Position numbers and translations under genes: made by a program. A stretch of 14,753 bases of DNA from Thermoflexus hugenholtzii JAD2 (GTDB lineage: Bacteria; Chloroflexota; Dehalococcoidia; SHYB01). The notes beneath the pieces are model-generated. The model was not told where the DNA came from, searched no databases, and saw only the letters and a program-made list of their open reading frames with translations. The stretch covers positions 1 to 14,753 of the forward strand of contig CAMAVV010000018.1 of assembly GCA_945861815.1 (NCBI GenBank), given 5' to 3'. Positions 6,955 through 14,205 of the stretch are shown here, one piece after another; the first letter of the stretch is position 1, and each line of letters opens with the position of its first letter.

Positions 6955-8202
6955 CTAGCGTGCGCGCGCCGCGGGCGTTTTCATCTGGGCCTCAGCGAGC
7001 GGCTTAGGGTACCACTCGTCGCGCCACTCCGGCCACAGATCGCGCAGATGCGGCATCACCTCTCGCGCGAAGAGGTCGGTGTTCATGATCGTCGTCTCCC
7101 TCGGCATATCGCCCAAGTGCATCAGGCACATGAGATGGCCGACGTGGAGGCGCGTGATGACGTCCTTCAACTGTTCGCGCACGGTGGCGGGACTGCCTGC
7201 GACGATGAACCCTTGCTCGATGTAGTCCTTCCACGTCATGCGCTTGCCCGTCTGCTGCCGCTGTTGCCGCTGGGTGGGCGCGAACTGCGAGGTGAGGCCT
7301 GCCTCGATGGTCTTGATGGTGCGGTAGCCTGGCGCTTCTGCAAAGCCGGGGGCGATGTGAAGGCACTTATCGTAGAAGTAATCGACATGCCGCGAGTAGA
7401 TGCGCTCGGCATCGGCGTCCGTGGGCGCGACGCAGATAAGCTGGAGGAAGCCGCCGCGATAGGGGTTGCGCTTCATCCCCATCTCGTCCAAGGTCTTCCA
7501 ATAGCCCTGCATGACCTGTTCGCCGCGCTTGTAGCCGGAGAAGCTCAGGTAGCTGTAGAGGTAATTCCGCTCAGCGACCCAGGCCCAGGTCTCGATGCTG
7601 CCGCCTCCGGGAACCCACACAGGCGGATGCGGTTTCTGCAGGGTGCGCGGCCAGACGTTCACATAGCGCAGCTGGGTATATTTGCCGTTGAAGGCGAAGG
7701 GTTCAGGCTCCGTCCAGGCGCGGATGATGAGGTCGTGGGCCTCCTGATACTTCTCGCGAAGGGTGGCGGGCGCCGCGCCGTAGCAATAGTTAGTGTCCAT
7801 CGAACTGCCCACCGGGAAGCCGGCGACGAGCCGCCCGCCGCTGATGACATCCAGCATCGCCATCTCCTCGGCGACGCGGATCGGCGGGTTGTAGAGGGCG
7901 ATGCTGTTGCCAAGGACGACGAGGGCCGACTTCTTGGTGTTGCGCGCCAGCGCTGCCGCCATGAGATTCGGGGAGGGCATCATGCCGTAGGCGTTCTGGT
8001 GGTGTTCGTTGACGCAGATACCGTCGAATCCCACCTCTGAGGCATGCTCCAGCTCGTCCAGGTACTCGTTGTACATACGGTGGCCGGCGACAGGGTCGTA
8101 AAGCTTGCTGGCGGGCGGCGTCACCCACACGCTGGGGTACGTCTGGGTGAAGTCCGGCGGAAGTTCCTGATAAGGCATCAAGTGAAACCAGTAGAAGCGC
8201 AT
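6955..8202 (-). CDS. LLM-class flavin-dependent oxidoreductase (luciferase-like monooxygenase)
   Basis: This 415-aa protein has the bacterial-luciferase TIM-barrel pattern. It begins MRFYWFHLMPYQELPPDF, then GFDGICVNEHHQNAYGMMPSPNLMAAALA, then EEMAMLDVISGGRLVAGFPVGS and the PHPPVWVPGGGS strand. The C-terminal GSPATVREQLKDVI segment is usual for the family. These enzymes use FMNH2 or reduced F420 to oxidise diverse organics; which cofactor is used here cannot be decided. The start ATG 8200-8202 has a strong GGAGGG ribosome-binding site. It is the first gene of a two-gene operon with the hydrolase and is divergent from two CoA-transferase genes, suggesting a catabolic role (inference). Confidence 0.9.
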   Translation of the reverse strand: MRFYWFHLMPYQELPPDFTQTYPSVWVTPPASKLYDPVAGHRMYNEYLDELEHASEVGFDGICVNEHHQNAYGMMPSPNLMAAALARNTKKSALVVLGNSIALYNPPIRVAEEMAMLDVISGGRLVAGFPVGSSMDTNYCYGAAPATLREKYQEAHDLIIRAWTEPEPFAFNGKYTQLRYVNVWPRTLQKPHPPVWVPGGGSIETWAWVAERNYLYSYLSFSGYKRGEQVMQGYWKTLDEMGMKRNPYRGGFLQLICVAPTDADAERIYSRHVDYFYDKCLHIAPGFAEAPGYRTIKTIEAGLTSQFAPTQRQQRQQTGKRMTWKDYIEQGFIVAGSPATVREQLKDVITRLHVGHLMCLMHLGDMPRETTIMNTDLFAREVMPHLRDLWPEWRDEWYPKPLAEAQMKTPAARAR

Positions 8203-8242
8203 GGAGCCCTCCGCGCGGCCTGTGAAAGACCGGACTGGCCCA

Positions 8243-8270
8243 AGTCTAGGCCCAGGGATGGAGGAGTCAA
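8243..8270 (-). promoter_or_regulatory. probable promoter of the LLM monooxygenase-hydrolase operon
   Basis: On the minus strand TTGACT (8270-8265) and TAGACT (8248-8243) are separated by 16 bp, about 40 bp upstream of the ATG. No operator was recognised. A TATACT at 8301-8306 on the plus strand could be the -10 of the divergent CoA-transferase genes, but it has no good -35. Confidence 0.4.
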
Positions 8271-8337
8271 GGGAAGGAGGACGCGAGGCGTTACGTGGGA
8301 TATACTACGCCTCCACCTGAGAGACGGAGCCCCATTC

Positions 8338-9555
8338 TTGCCTGCTGCGCGAACACAAAACGGGCGAAGGTCAAGACCGCAAGCCCTGGCGCCCTATACC
8401 GTTGTCGAGCTGAGCAGCCGCATCGCCGCCAGCTTCTGCGGGAAGTTCTTCGGCGACTTTGGCGCTGAGGTCATCAAGATCGAGCCGCGAGGCGGCGCGC
8501 CCGAGCGCCGGCTTGGTCCTTTCAAGGACGACCGGCTATCGGCAGACGGGGGCATGCATCTCTTTCTCAATACCAATAAGAAGAGCGTCACGTTGGAGCC
8601 GTCCACGGCAACGGGCGCGGCGATAGTCAAAGAGCTTCTTCGCCAGGCCGACGTGCTTATCGAAGGGCTGCCCGCGGGAACGCTCGATGCTTGGGGACTG
8701 ACGGCGGACGAGATGGAGCGCGTCAATCCCAATCTGGTCGTCGCCTCCATCAGCGATTTCGGGCAGAGCGGCCCCTATCGCGATTACAAGGCTGCCGACA
8801 TCGCGCACTGGGCCATGTCGTGCCTCCTCGTCGGCTCCGGCCTCTCCGATCGCGAACCGTTGCGCGTCGGCGATGACGTGAGCGAATACGTCGCCGGGCT
8901 GAACGCCTGCGCCATAGCGCTCGGAGCGCTCTTTGGCCGGGGCATGAGCGGCGGCCAGAGCATCGACCTTTCGGTGCTGGAGGCGCTTATCACGGTGCAA
9001 CCGTCGAGCGCGCTCTCCTATGCGTACAACAAGAGCCATATGCCCCGCGCGGGCAACCGCTTCCCCATGAACATCGTCCACTGCAAGGACGGCTACATCG
9101 GCTTCTACCCGCAGTTCCCGCACCAGTGGGAGATGTTCGCCGATGCTCTGGGCAAGCCGGAGTTGAAGACTGACCCGCGATTCGCATCGCCCCTTGCGCG
9201 CATGGAGCATGCCGACGAAGCCCTTGCGATTATCCTTCCCTGGTGCCTCGAGCACACCTGCGACGAGGCGGTGCGCATCGGCCAGGAGTATCACGTGCCG
9301 TTCATCAAGGTGGCGAATGCGAAGGACGTGGCGACCAGCCCGCAGTATCGCGCGCGCAACTTTTTCGCTGACATCGGCACAGTGGGGTCGGGAAACGTCA
9401 CCGCGCCCGGCCGCCCATTCGGCATGAGCGCCACGCCCTGGCAGCTTGTTGCAAAAGCGCCGTCGCTTGGGCAGCACAACCTGGAAATCTTCTGCAACCG
9501 GCTTGGCTTTTCCAAGCTGGAGATGGGCATCCTCGCAGAGCAGGGAGTCCTCTGA
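8338..9555 (+). CDS. CaiB/BaiF (family III) CoA-transferase, first subunit
   Basis: Family III CoA-transferases move CoA between carboxylic acids through an aspartyl-CoA mixed anhydride. The product is about 405 aa, the usual length. The N-terminal fold reads YTVVELSSRIAASFCGKFFG then DFGAEVIKIEPRGG. The central motif GQSIDLSVLEALI carries the probable catalytic Asp at about residue 210. There is no ATG near the expected N-terminus. TTG at 8338-8340 is the best start because GGAG (8326-8329) lies 8 nt before it. The open frame extends upstream over the LLM gene, but that part is not coding. Its TGA overlaps the ATG of the next CoA-transferase by one base. The acid substrate is unknown. Confidence 0.88.
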   Translation: MPAARTQNGRRSRPQALAPYTVVELSSRIAASFCGKFFGDFGAEVIKIEPRGGAPERRLGPFKDDRLSADGGMHLFLNTNKKSVTLEPSTATGAAIVKELLRQADVLIEGLPAGTLDAWGLTADEMERVNPNLVVASISDFGQSGPYRDYKAADIAHWAMSCLLVGSGLSDREPLRVGDDVSEYVAGLNACAIALGALFGRGMSGGQSIDLSVLEALITVQPSSALSYAYNKSHMPRAGNRFPMNIVHCKDGYIGFYPQFPHQWEMFADALGKPELKTDPRFASPLARMEHADEALAIILPWCLEHTCDEAVRIGQEYHVPFIKVANAKDVATSPQYRARNFFADIGTVGSGNVTAPGRPFGMSATPWQLVAKAPSLGQHNLEIFCNRLGFSKLEMGILAEQGVL

Positions 9556-10772
9556 TGCCGCTTCCTCTCGAAGGCATCCGCGTCTGCGACTTGACCCAGT
9601 TTTGGGCTGGCCCCTTCGCCACGCAGTATCTCGCGAACCTAGGCGCAGAGGTCATCAAGGTGGAGCCGGCAGGGCGCGGCGATAGACAGCGTACGAGCGC
9701 GGTGCCGAGGGCCAACCCTGGCGAATGGGTCGCGATCTTTAACGGGACCAATGTCAACAAGCACGGCTGCACCCTGGATATCACCACTGCCGAGGGCAAG
9801 GCGCTCCTCAGGCATCTCATTGCCATCAGCGACGTGGTGGCAATCAACATGAGCGCCCGCGCCGTGAAGAAGCTGGGCCTTGAATACGGCTACGTGCGCT
9901 CGGTGAACCCGACGGCGGTCATGCTTTCGATGACCGGCTTCGGCGCGACGGGTCCCTGGCAGGAATACGTCGGCTTCGGCCCCCAGTTCGAACAGGCCTC
10001 CGGCATCACCTATATCAGCGGCTATCCTGACCTGGAGCCGATGGGCAACCCGGCGATGGGCGATCCCATCGGCGGGACCTTTGGCGCCATCGCCATCCTC
10101 ATGGCGCTCGACCACCGCCGCCGCACGGGCCAAGGGCAGTTCATCGACCTCGCCACGACAGAGGGGATGTCCTTCATCAATCCATATTCCTCCCTTGACT
10201 ACACGATGAACGGGCGCATCAAGGAGCGTAACGGCAACAAGCACGCCGTCTGGTCGCCGCACGGCGCGTTCCCGTGCAAAGGCCATGATGAGTGGGTCGC
10301 CATTGCGGTGCAGAACGACGAGCAGTTCGCTGCCCTGTGCAGGGCAATCGGCAAGCCGGAGATGGCGCATGACATGCGTTTTGCCGATGCGCTCAGCCGG
10401 TGGGAGAAGGAGGCGCTGCTACGCGAACCGATCTCCCATTGGACGCGCCAACGCGACAGGCTGGAGGCGGTGCGGTTGCTGCAAGAGGCAGGCGTGCCAT
10501 CGGGCGCGACCAGCACACATGCCACCATAGTTGACGACCCACAGTTGAAGGATCGCGACTTTCTCTGGCGGATCGACCGCCCGATCAACGAGGGCAGGCA
10601 TCCCTACTACGGCTTTCCCGCGCGCCTTTCCAAGACACCCATCACTGCGCGCAAGCGGCCGCCGACGCTGGGCGAGGACAACGGCTATGTCTATGGCGAA
10701 TTGCTGAGCCTGGCGGGCGCGCGGATGGCGGAGTTGGACGAGCGCGGAGTGATTGCGAAGGTTCTTCGTTAA
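9555..10772 (+). CDS. CaiB/BaiF (family III) CoA-transferase, second subunit
   Basis: This 405-aa protein is a paralogue of its upstream neighbour. It opens with LEGIRVCDLTQFWAGPFATQ, then LGAEVIKVEP, then SMTGFGATGPW. The catalytic motif GQFIDLATTEGM places the probable Asp at about residue 198. The C-terminal domain includes GVPSGATSTHATIVDDPQLKDRDF, the usual family ending. The ATG shares an A with the upstream TGA (TGATG, 9553-9557), indicating coupled translation. Two adjacent family III genes often encode a heteromeric enzyme, as in succinyl-CoA:malate (SmtAB) or benzylsuccinate (BbsEF) CoA-transferases. Here that is inference. Confidence 0.93.
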   Translation: MPLPLEGIRVCDLTQFWAGPFATQYLANLGAEVIKVEPAGRGDRQRTSAVPRANPGEWVAIFNGTNVNKHGCTLDITTAEGKALLRHLIAISDVVAINMSARAVKKLGLEYGYVRSVNPTAVMLSMTGFGATGPWQEYVGFGPQFEQASGITYISGYPDLEPMGNPAMGDPIGGTFGAIAILMALDHRRRTGQGQFIDLATTEGMSFINPYSSLDYTMNGRIKERNGNKHAVWSPHGAFPCKGHDEWVAIAVQNDEQFAALCRAIGKPEMAHDMRFADALSRWEKEALLREPISHWTRQRDRLEAVRLLQEAGVPSGATSTHATIVDDPQLKDRDFLWRIDRPINEGRHPYYGFPARLSKTPITARKRPPTLGEDNGYVYGELLSLAGARMAELDERGVIAKVLR

Positions 10773-10776
10773 AAGC

Positions 10777-10811
10777 GGGCGGAGCTAAGATTCGCCCCTA
10801 CGATTTTTTTT
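10777..10811. terminator. palindrome between convergent CoA-transferase and dtd genes
   Basis: GGGCG (10777-10781) and CGCCC (10793-10797) form a 5-bp stem with an 11-nt loop just after the CoA-transferase stop. Eight Ts follow on the plus strand at 10804-10811, offset by 6 nt. On the minus strand the stem is followed by GC and four Ts. It may end both converging transcripts, though it is a weak terminator by rule. The dtd stop codon TAG (10798-10800) directly abuts the stem. Confidence 0.4.
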
Positions 10812-11277
10812 CTTTCCCGTCCCGGCTCAAGTGCCGCTCTGCGCTATCGATGAGAAGCGTCACCGGCCCGTCGTTGTGAATCTCCACAAGCATGTGCTCT
10901 TGGAAGCGGCCCGTCTGCACATCGAGTCCCGTTGCACGGAATTGTCCGGCGAGACGCTCGAAGAGCGGCGCGGCCTTTTCGGGAGCAGCGGCAGAGGTGA
11001 AGCTGGGGCGGCGGCCCTTGCGCGTATCGGCGTAGAGGGTGAACTGGCTCACCAGGAGCAGCGCGCCCTTCACATCAAGGGCGGAGAGGTTGAAGCGGCC
11101 TTCGGTATCGGGGAAGATGCGCAGGTTGACGCACTTTTCGGTGATGTAGCGCACGTCTTCATCGGTGTCGTCGTTGCCGATGCCGATGAGGAGAACGAGG
11201 CCGTTGCCGATGCGCGCAACTTCGCTGCCTTGGATGGCGACTGAGGCTTTGGCGACGCGCTGAACGAGTGCGCGCAA
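10798..11277 (-). CDS. dtd: D-aminoacyl-tRNA deacylase
   Basis: Dtd is a cytoplasmic proofreading enzyme that removes D-amino acids (and glycine mischarged on tRNA-Ala) from tRNA. The product is 159 aa; the family is typically about 145-150, and the extra is a lysine-rich tail ending GKEKKS. Both signature motifs are present: SQFTLY at 77-82 and the Gly-cisPro motif NDGPVT at 135-140. The start MRALVQRV uses TTG (11275-11277), preceded by AGGA about 8 nt upstream. It lies 22 bp downstream of the FmdB-like gene and is probably cotranscribed with it. Confidence 0.96.
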   Translation of the reverse strand: MRALVQRVAKASVAIQGSEVARIGNGLVLLIGIGNDDTDEDVRYITEKCVNLRIFPDTEGRFNLSALDVKGALLLVSQFTLYADTRKGRRPSFTSAAAPEKAAPLFERLAGQFRATGLDVQTGRFQEHMLVEIHNDGPVTLLIDSAERHLSRDGKEKKS

Positions 11278-11299
11278 GCTAGATTCCTACAGGCCGCAG

Positions 11300-11662
11300 C
11301 TACTTCGATGCGGCGGGAGCTGCTTCTTTCGGGCTGCTCTTGGCCTCGGACTTCGATTCGGACTTGGCTTCAGGCTTCTTCTCAGAAGTTGCTGCGCCGT
11401 CCTTCTTTTCGCCCTTCGTATCGCCCTTGGCTTCGCCTTTGACGTCGCTCTTCTTCTCTGTGGGCGATGGCGAGGAGTCGGTGCCCTTGCGAGCGTAGTC
11501 GGTGGTGTAGAAGCCGCTGCCCTTGTAGACGACGGCTGGCATGTTGAAGAGGCGCTTGGCCTGGGTGGCGCAGGTTGGACAGGTGGCGACCGTCTCGGCG
11601 GTGAAGCTCTGCTTCAGCTCGAAGCGGTGCTCTTGCGAGCACAGGTACTCATAGATAGGCAT
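11300..11662 (-). CDS. FmdB-like zinc-ribbon protein with a lysine-rich tail
   Basis: The first 50 residues match the FmdB/CxxC_CxxC_SSSS zinc-ribbon family: MPIYEYLCSQEHRFELKQSF, then TCPTC (27-31) and KRLFNMPAVVYKGSGFYTTDY. The family role is not firmly known; regulatory or metal-related roles have been suggested. The usual first CxxC is C8-S-Q-E11 here, so one of four expected zinc ligands is replaced by Glu, while Cys28 and Cys31 are kept. Residues about 59-120 form a disordered Lys/Glu/Ser/Ala-rich tail with repeated short units (KGEAKGDTKGEKK, then KSESKSEAKSS). It is upstream of dtd, with a promoter at 11714-11743. Confidence 0.85.
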   Translation of the reverse strand: MPIYEYLCSQEHRFELKQSFTAETVATCPTCATQAKRLFNMPAVVYKGSGFYTTDYARKGTDSSPSPTEKKSDVKGEAKGDTKGEKKDGAATSEKKPEAKSESKSEAKSSPKEAAPAASK

Positions 11663-11713
11663 AGGGCGTTGGCTCCAAAGGTTGGCACTTGCAAAGGCGG
11701 ACTGCTAACTTTC

Positions 11714-11743
11714 ACTCTAACAACAGGTATCCGAGGCTGTCAA
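11714..11743 (-). promoter_or_regulatory. promoter of the FmdB-like gene and dtd
   Basis: A perfect TTGACA (minus strand of 11743-11738) lies 18 bp from TAGAGT (11719-11714), which is preceded by TGT, an extended -10. It sits about 50 bp before the ATG of the FmdB-like gene. A second TTGACA lies about 17 bp further upstream without a matching -10. Confidence 0.55.
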
Positions 11744-11766
11744 GGCAACTGTGTGTCAAAACAACT

Positions 11767-11958
11767 TGGTGAACTCAGGAGGAGAGTAGGGCAACTCCGA
11801 CTATGCAATCTACAGCGAAGCTCAGACCGATAAGGCCACCAAGAATCATGAGGGTCTCCTTTTCGTCTGTGAAAATGGATATCGGGAATCGAGACGACGT
11901 TAATAGGGACAGGAGCAGCCCTACATCCTCACAGGGGGATCCCCTCCTGAGTTCACCA
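11767..11958. repeat. long-range 16-bp perfect inverted repeat in a gene-poor stretch
   Basis: TGGTGAACTCAGGAGG (11767-11782) is exactly complementary to CCTCCTGAGTTCACCA (11943-11958), with 160 bp between the arms. The whole gap 11663-11992 has no convincing gene and is more AT-rich than its surroundings. A plus-strand frame at 11803-12081 has no family resemblance and looks spurious. The repeat could be the ends of a small non-autonomous element or a structured RNA; no target-site duplication was seen. Confidence 0.5.
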
Positions 11959-11992
11959 CCTCTTAATTATATTGCTATTTCTCAATCAGTGC

Positions 11993-12184
11993 CTACGCTC
12001 CTGGCGGCAAGACAAGGCCGCTTGGCCGCAGCGATGCGCCGCGTCCGGCAACGCCCTCGGCGCGCTGGAGATAGCCGCTGAACCAGATAAAGAAATCGGC
12101 CATATCTATATGGACATGGCAGAGGGCGTACTTGTTTTGATCGCGGACAACGCGCTCGCACTTGGGGTAGGCGCAACGATTCAT
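11993..12184 (-). CDS. small hypothetical protein with a Cys/His zinc-binding pattern
   Basis: The 63-aa product starts MNRCAYPKCERVVRDQNKYA and continues LCHVHIDMADFFIWFSGYLQ. Cys4, Cys9, Cys22 and His25 give a C-x4-C-x12-C-x2-H arrangement, compatible with a single zinc knuckle. The C-terminal third is low in recognisable features. The ATG at 12182-12184 lies 10 bp after the stop of the SCO1664-family gene, so the two are probably cotranscribed. The family is not recognised. The spacing and the conserved-looking Cys/His pattern argue that it is real. Confidence 0.55.
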   Translation of the reverse strand: MNRCAYPKCERVVRDQNKYALCHVHIDMADFFIWFSGYLQRAEGVAGRGASLRPSGLVLPPGA

Positions 12185-12194
12185 AGCACACTCC

Positions 12195-12953
12195 TTAGAG
12201 AGGCGGCCAGGGATAGGGCCGCCAGCGGTCGGCGAAAAGTTTGAAGGGCACAGTCTTTGCGGCGGCTACAGCTTCGGCGCGCTTATAGAAGGCGTCCACC
12301 TCTTGCCGCGAGAGGTGAGCCATCAGCTCTTTGCGCAGGTCGTGGTGGTCGCAGAGGCGATGGATCGTAGGGCGCAGGCCATCAGGAAGGGGCTCCTCAT
12401 CCAAGTCCCACATGACGGTGCGCAGCTTTGGCTCGGTGTGGAAGGCCAGGCCGTGGTCGATGCCCCAGAGATGCCCATCGGACTTGGCCTGAAGAACGTG
12501 GCCGCCCTTGCGGTCGGTGTTGTTGATGAGGCAGTCGAAGATAGCCATGGGCACCAGGTCGTCTCGGCGCGTCTCTACTAGGTTGAAGTAGTGGACCTCA
12601 GGCATGGCCTCTATGAAAAGCTGGAGGGAGCCGACGCCGTGGGGACCTTCGCGGATCGCCGTTGGGGGGACGAGGCTCCAGCCGAGGGCTTCGCTCACGC
12701 GATAGGCGAGATACTCCCGGCGATAGAGGGTGCCCTCGGGAAAATCCCAGAGGGGCGTCTCTCCGTCGCGGGGCTTGTAGACGGCCGGGCAGGAGGCAGC
12801 GCCAAGGGTGACATCGGCGAGGAAGGTGGCGTTGTGGCCGGCGAAGATCGCGCGGGGGTTGGTGATGTCGCCATCGCGCAGGAGGGAGAGGAGTTCAGCT
12901 ATCGAAGCGGTGTGCTGTGCCACAACTGCCTGCCCGGGTAGAAGGTTTGGCAA
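12195..12953 (-). CDS. SCO1664-family protein (PI3/PI4-kinase-like fold)
   Basis: The roughly 252-aa protein matches the SCO1664 family (TIGR03843), which has remote similarity to phosphatidylinositol 3/4-kinases and HipA-like kinases. Visible motifs are a lysine-bearing strand AVYKPRDGETPLWDFPEGTL followed by REYLAYRVSEALGW. Catalytic-loop-like DCLINNTDRKGGHVL and metal-binding-like GIDHGLAFH follow, with the usual LPDGLR downstream. The biochemical activity of the family is not established; in Actinomycetota members neighbour a phosphoglycerate-mutase-like gene and DUF3090, neither of which is seen here. The start is uncertain: TTG at 12951-12953 or GTG ten codons later (VAQHTAS), which has a better purine-rich upstream stretch. 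Confidence 0.8.
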   Translation of the reverse strand: MPNLLPGQAVVAQHTASIAELLSLLRDGDITNPRAIFAGHNATFLADVTLGAASCPAVYKPRDGETPLWDFPEGTLYRREYLAYRVSEALGWSLVPPTAIREGPHGVGSLQLFIEAMPEVHYFNLVETRRDDLVPMAIFDCLINNTDRKGGHVLQAKSDGHLWGIDHGLAFHTEPKLRTVMWDLDEEPLPDGLRPTIHRLCDHHDLRKELMAHLSRQEVDAFYKRAEAVAAAKTVPFKLFADRWRPYPWPPL

Positions 12954-12998
12954 TTGTACAACGGTTTGTCTTTCAGATAGGGATTACGCCTACGGTGA

Positions 12999-13027
12999 TT
13001 GACTCCAAGGTGGCGCATTCCTATGAT
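12999..13027 (+). promoter_or_regulatory. promoter of the ferritin-like di-iron gene
   Basis: TTGACT (12999-13004), a 17-bp spacer and TATGAT (13022-13027) make a near-consensus sigma-70-type promoter. The expected start near 13034 leaves a leader of about 30 nt with the ribosome-binding site at 13053-13057. Confidence 0.7.
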
Positions 13028-13062
13028 GCTCGCAAGCTGTTGGGTTGAAGCGGGAGGAGCCT

Positions 13063-14205
13063 ATGAGCGCACGGGTGACGCCGAAGCAGGCCTGGGAGAC
13101 GATGCGGGAGCTGCCGCATCTGAAGCGGATACGCCGCGGCGACCTGGAGCCGGGCCACTGGCTGACTGCCGAGCCAGGCGACGCGAGCGGCGCCTGGGGC
13201 TCCTGGGGGATCAAGGCCACGCCGAGCAAGCGCGGCCTGACGCTGATGAACCTCATCGAGGCGGGGGACCCGCCGCCGCCTGCTGAAGGCTACGCCACAC
13301 AGCAGATACGGGGCGCGGCGATGGACCGCCAGTGGCCTTTGTTCCCCATGACCTATAGCGCGAACAAGCGCTACCAGGTGTGGGCCGACAATGTGATGGC
13401 GCTCTACGAAGAGGCCGTCTCGCGGCAGTGGTCGGCGACGAAGGACATCCCGTGGGAGCGGCTGACGCCATTGCCAAAAGAGCTCGAGCGCGCGCTGTGC
13501 ATGATTTGCACGCACTTCACCCGAGTCGAGTTCCTGGCGGCGGACCACCTTGGCGAATGGCTCGCGAAGATCGGCTATGCCTACCACGAGGTGAAGATGT
13601 TCCTGGGGGCGCAGATCATGGATGAGACACGCCACCTGGAGGTCTTTCGCAAGCGCGCCTTCGCCAACGGCGGCGGCATGGGCAGCTCGATGCAGCCCAA
13701 GATGGACACGGCGGCTGTGCTGGGGCTTATGCCCGACCAGGTTTCAATACGGGCCGACTATAACAAGAACTCCTACGCCGTGCAGTTCATCGACGAGGGA
13801 ATCGTCCTCGACCTCTTCCGCTTCTCCGAGTTCCTCTGCCAGACGGAAGTGGATAAGATCATGTTCCAGCGCATCATGCAGGACGAGGCGCGGCACGTCT
13901 CGTACGGCGCGATGCGGCTGAAGTTCTACCTGGAGAACTGCCCCGACCGCGAGGAGGAGACGGAGCGACTGCACGCCCTGGCCGATACGCTTGAGGTGAG
14001 CCACGCAGTCGCGATCCTGCTGAACCCGGACACGATGGAGCCGAGCGCGGTGCTGGCCGGCGGAGGCGTCAGCGGGATGGACAAGGGCTACGAGGCATAC
14101 AGAAAGCTATACGTGCGCGTGCGCGAGGAGTACCTGCGCCGCTGCGACACCGTAGGCTTTTCCCGCCGCGATAGGTGTCTCTTGCCGCCGGAGCCGCCGT
14201 TTTAG
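13063..14205 (+). CDS. ferritin-like di-iron oxygenase/oxidase-family protein
   Basis: The 380-aa protein has the four-helix di-iron ligand set of the ferritin/RNR-R2/AurF superfamily. Glu156 is in TRVEFLAADH, the first ExxH is at 188-191 (MDETRH), Glu245 (IDEGIVLDLF) is the likely helix-3 ligand, and the second ExxH is at 275-278 (QDEARH). The WSATKDIPWERLTPLPKELERA segment at about 120-140 precedes the di-iron bundle in related proteins. Such proteins oxidise or hydroxylate small molecules (AurF makes nitro groups from amines); the substrate here is unknown. The start is ATG 13063 with an excellent GGAGG ribosome-binding site. A TTG six codons upstream in frame is before that site and is rejected. 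It converges on the next gene, with the two stop codons overlapping. Confidence 0.85.
   Translation: MSARVTPKQAWETMRELPHLKRIRRGDLEPGHWLTAEPGDASGAWGSWGIKATPSKRGLTLMNLIEAGDPPPPAEGYATQQIRGAAMDRQWPLFPMTYSANKRYQVWADNVMALYEEAVSRQWSATKDIPWERLTPLPKELERALCMICTHFTRVEFLAADHLGEWLAKIGYAYHEVKMFLGAQIMDETRHLEVFRKRAFANGGGMGSSMQPKMDTAAVLGLMPDQVSIRADYNKNSYAVQFIDEGIVLDLFRFSEFLCQTEVDKIMFQRIMQDEARHVSYGAMRLKFYLENCPDREEETERLHALADTLEVSHAVAILLNPDTMEPSAVLAGGGVSGMDKGYEAYRKLYVRVREEYLRRCDTVGFSRRDRCLLPPEPPF

Noticed and set aside
8044..8337. 98-codon N-terminal extension of the first CoA-transferase
   Set aside because: Overlaps the LLM gene's 5' end on the opposite strand and has no homology; TTG 8338 with GGAG fits the family start.
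8536..9477. 313-aa minus-strand frame over the first CoA-transferase
   Set aside because: Antisense shadow without domain resemblance.
11803..12081. 92-aa plus-strand frame in the gene-poor stretch
   Set aside because: No family resemblance or ribosome-binding site, and it overlaps the better-supported small zinc protein on the minus strand.
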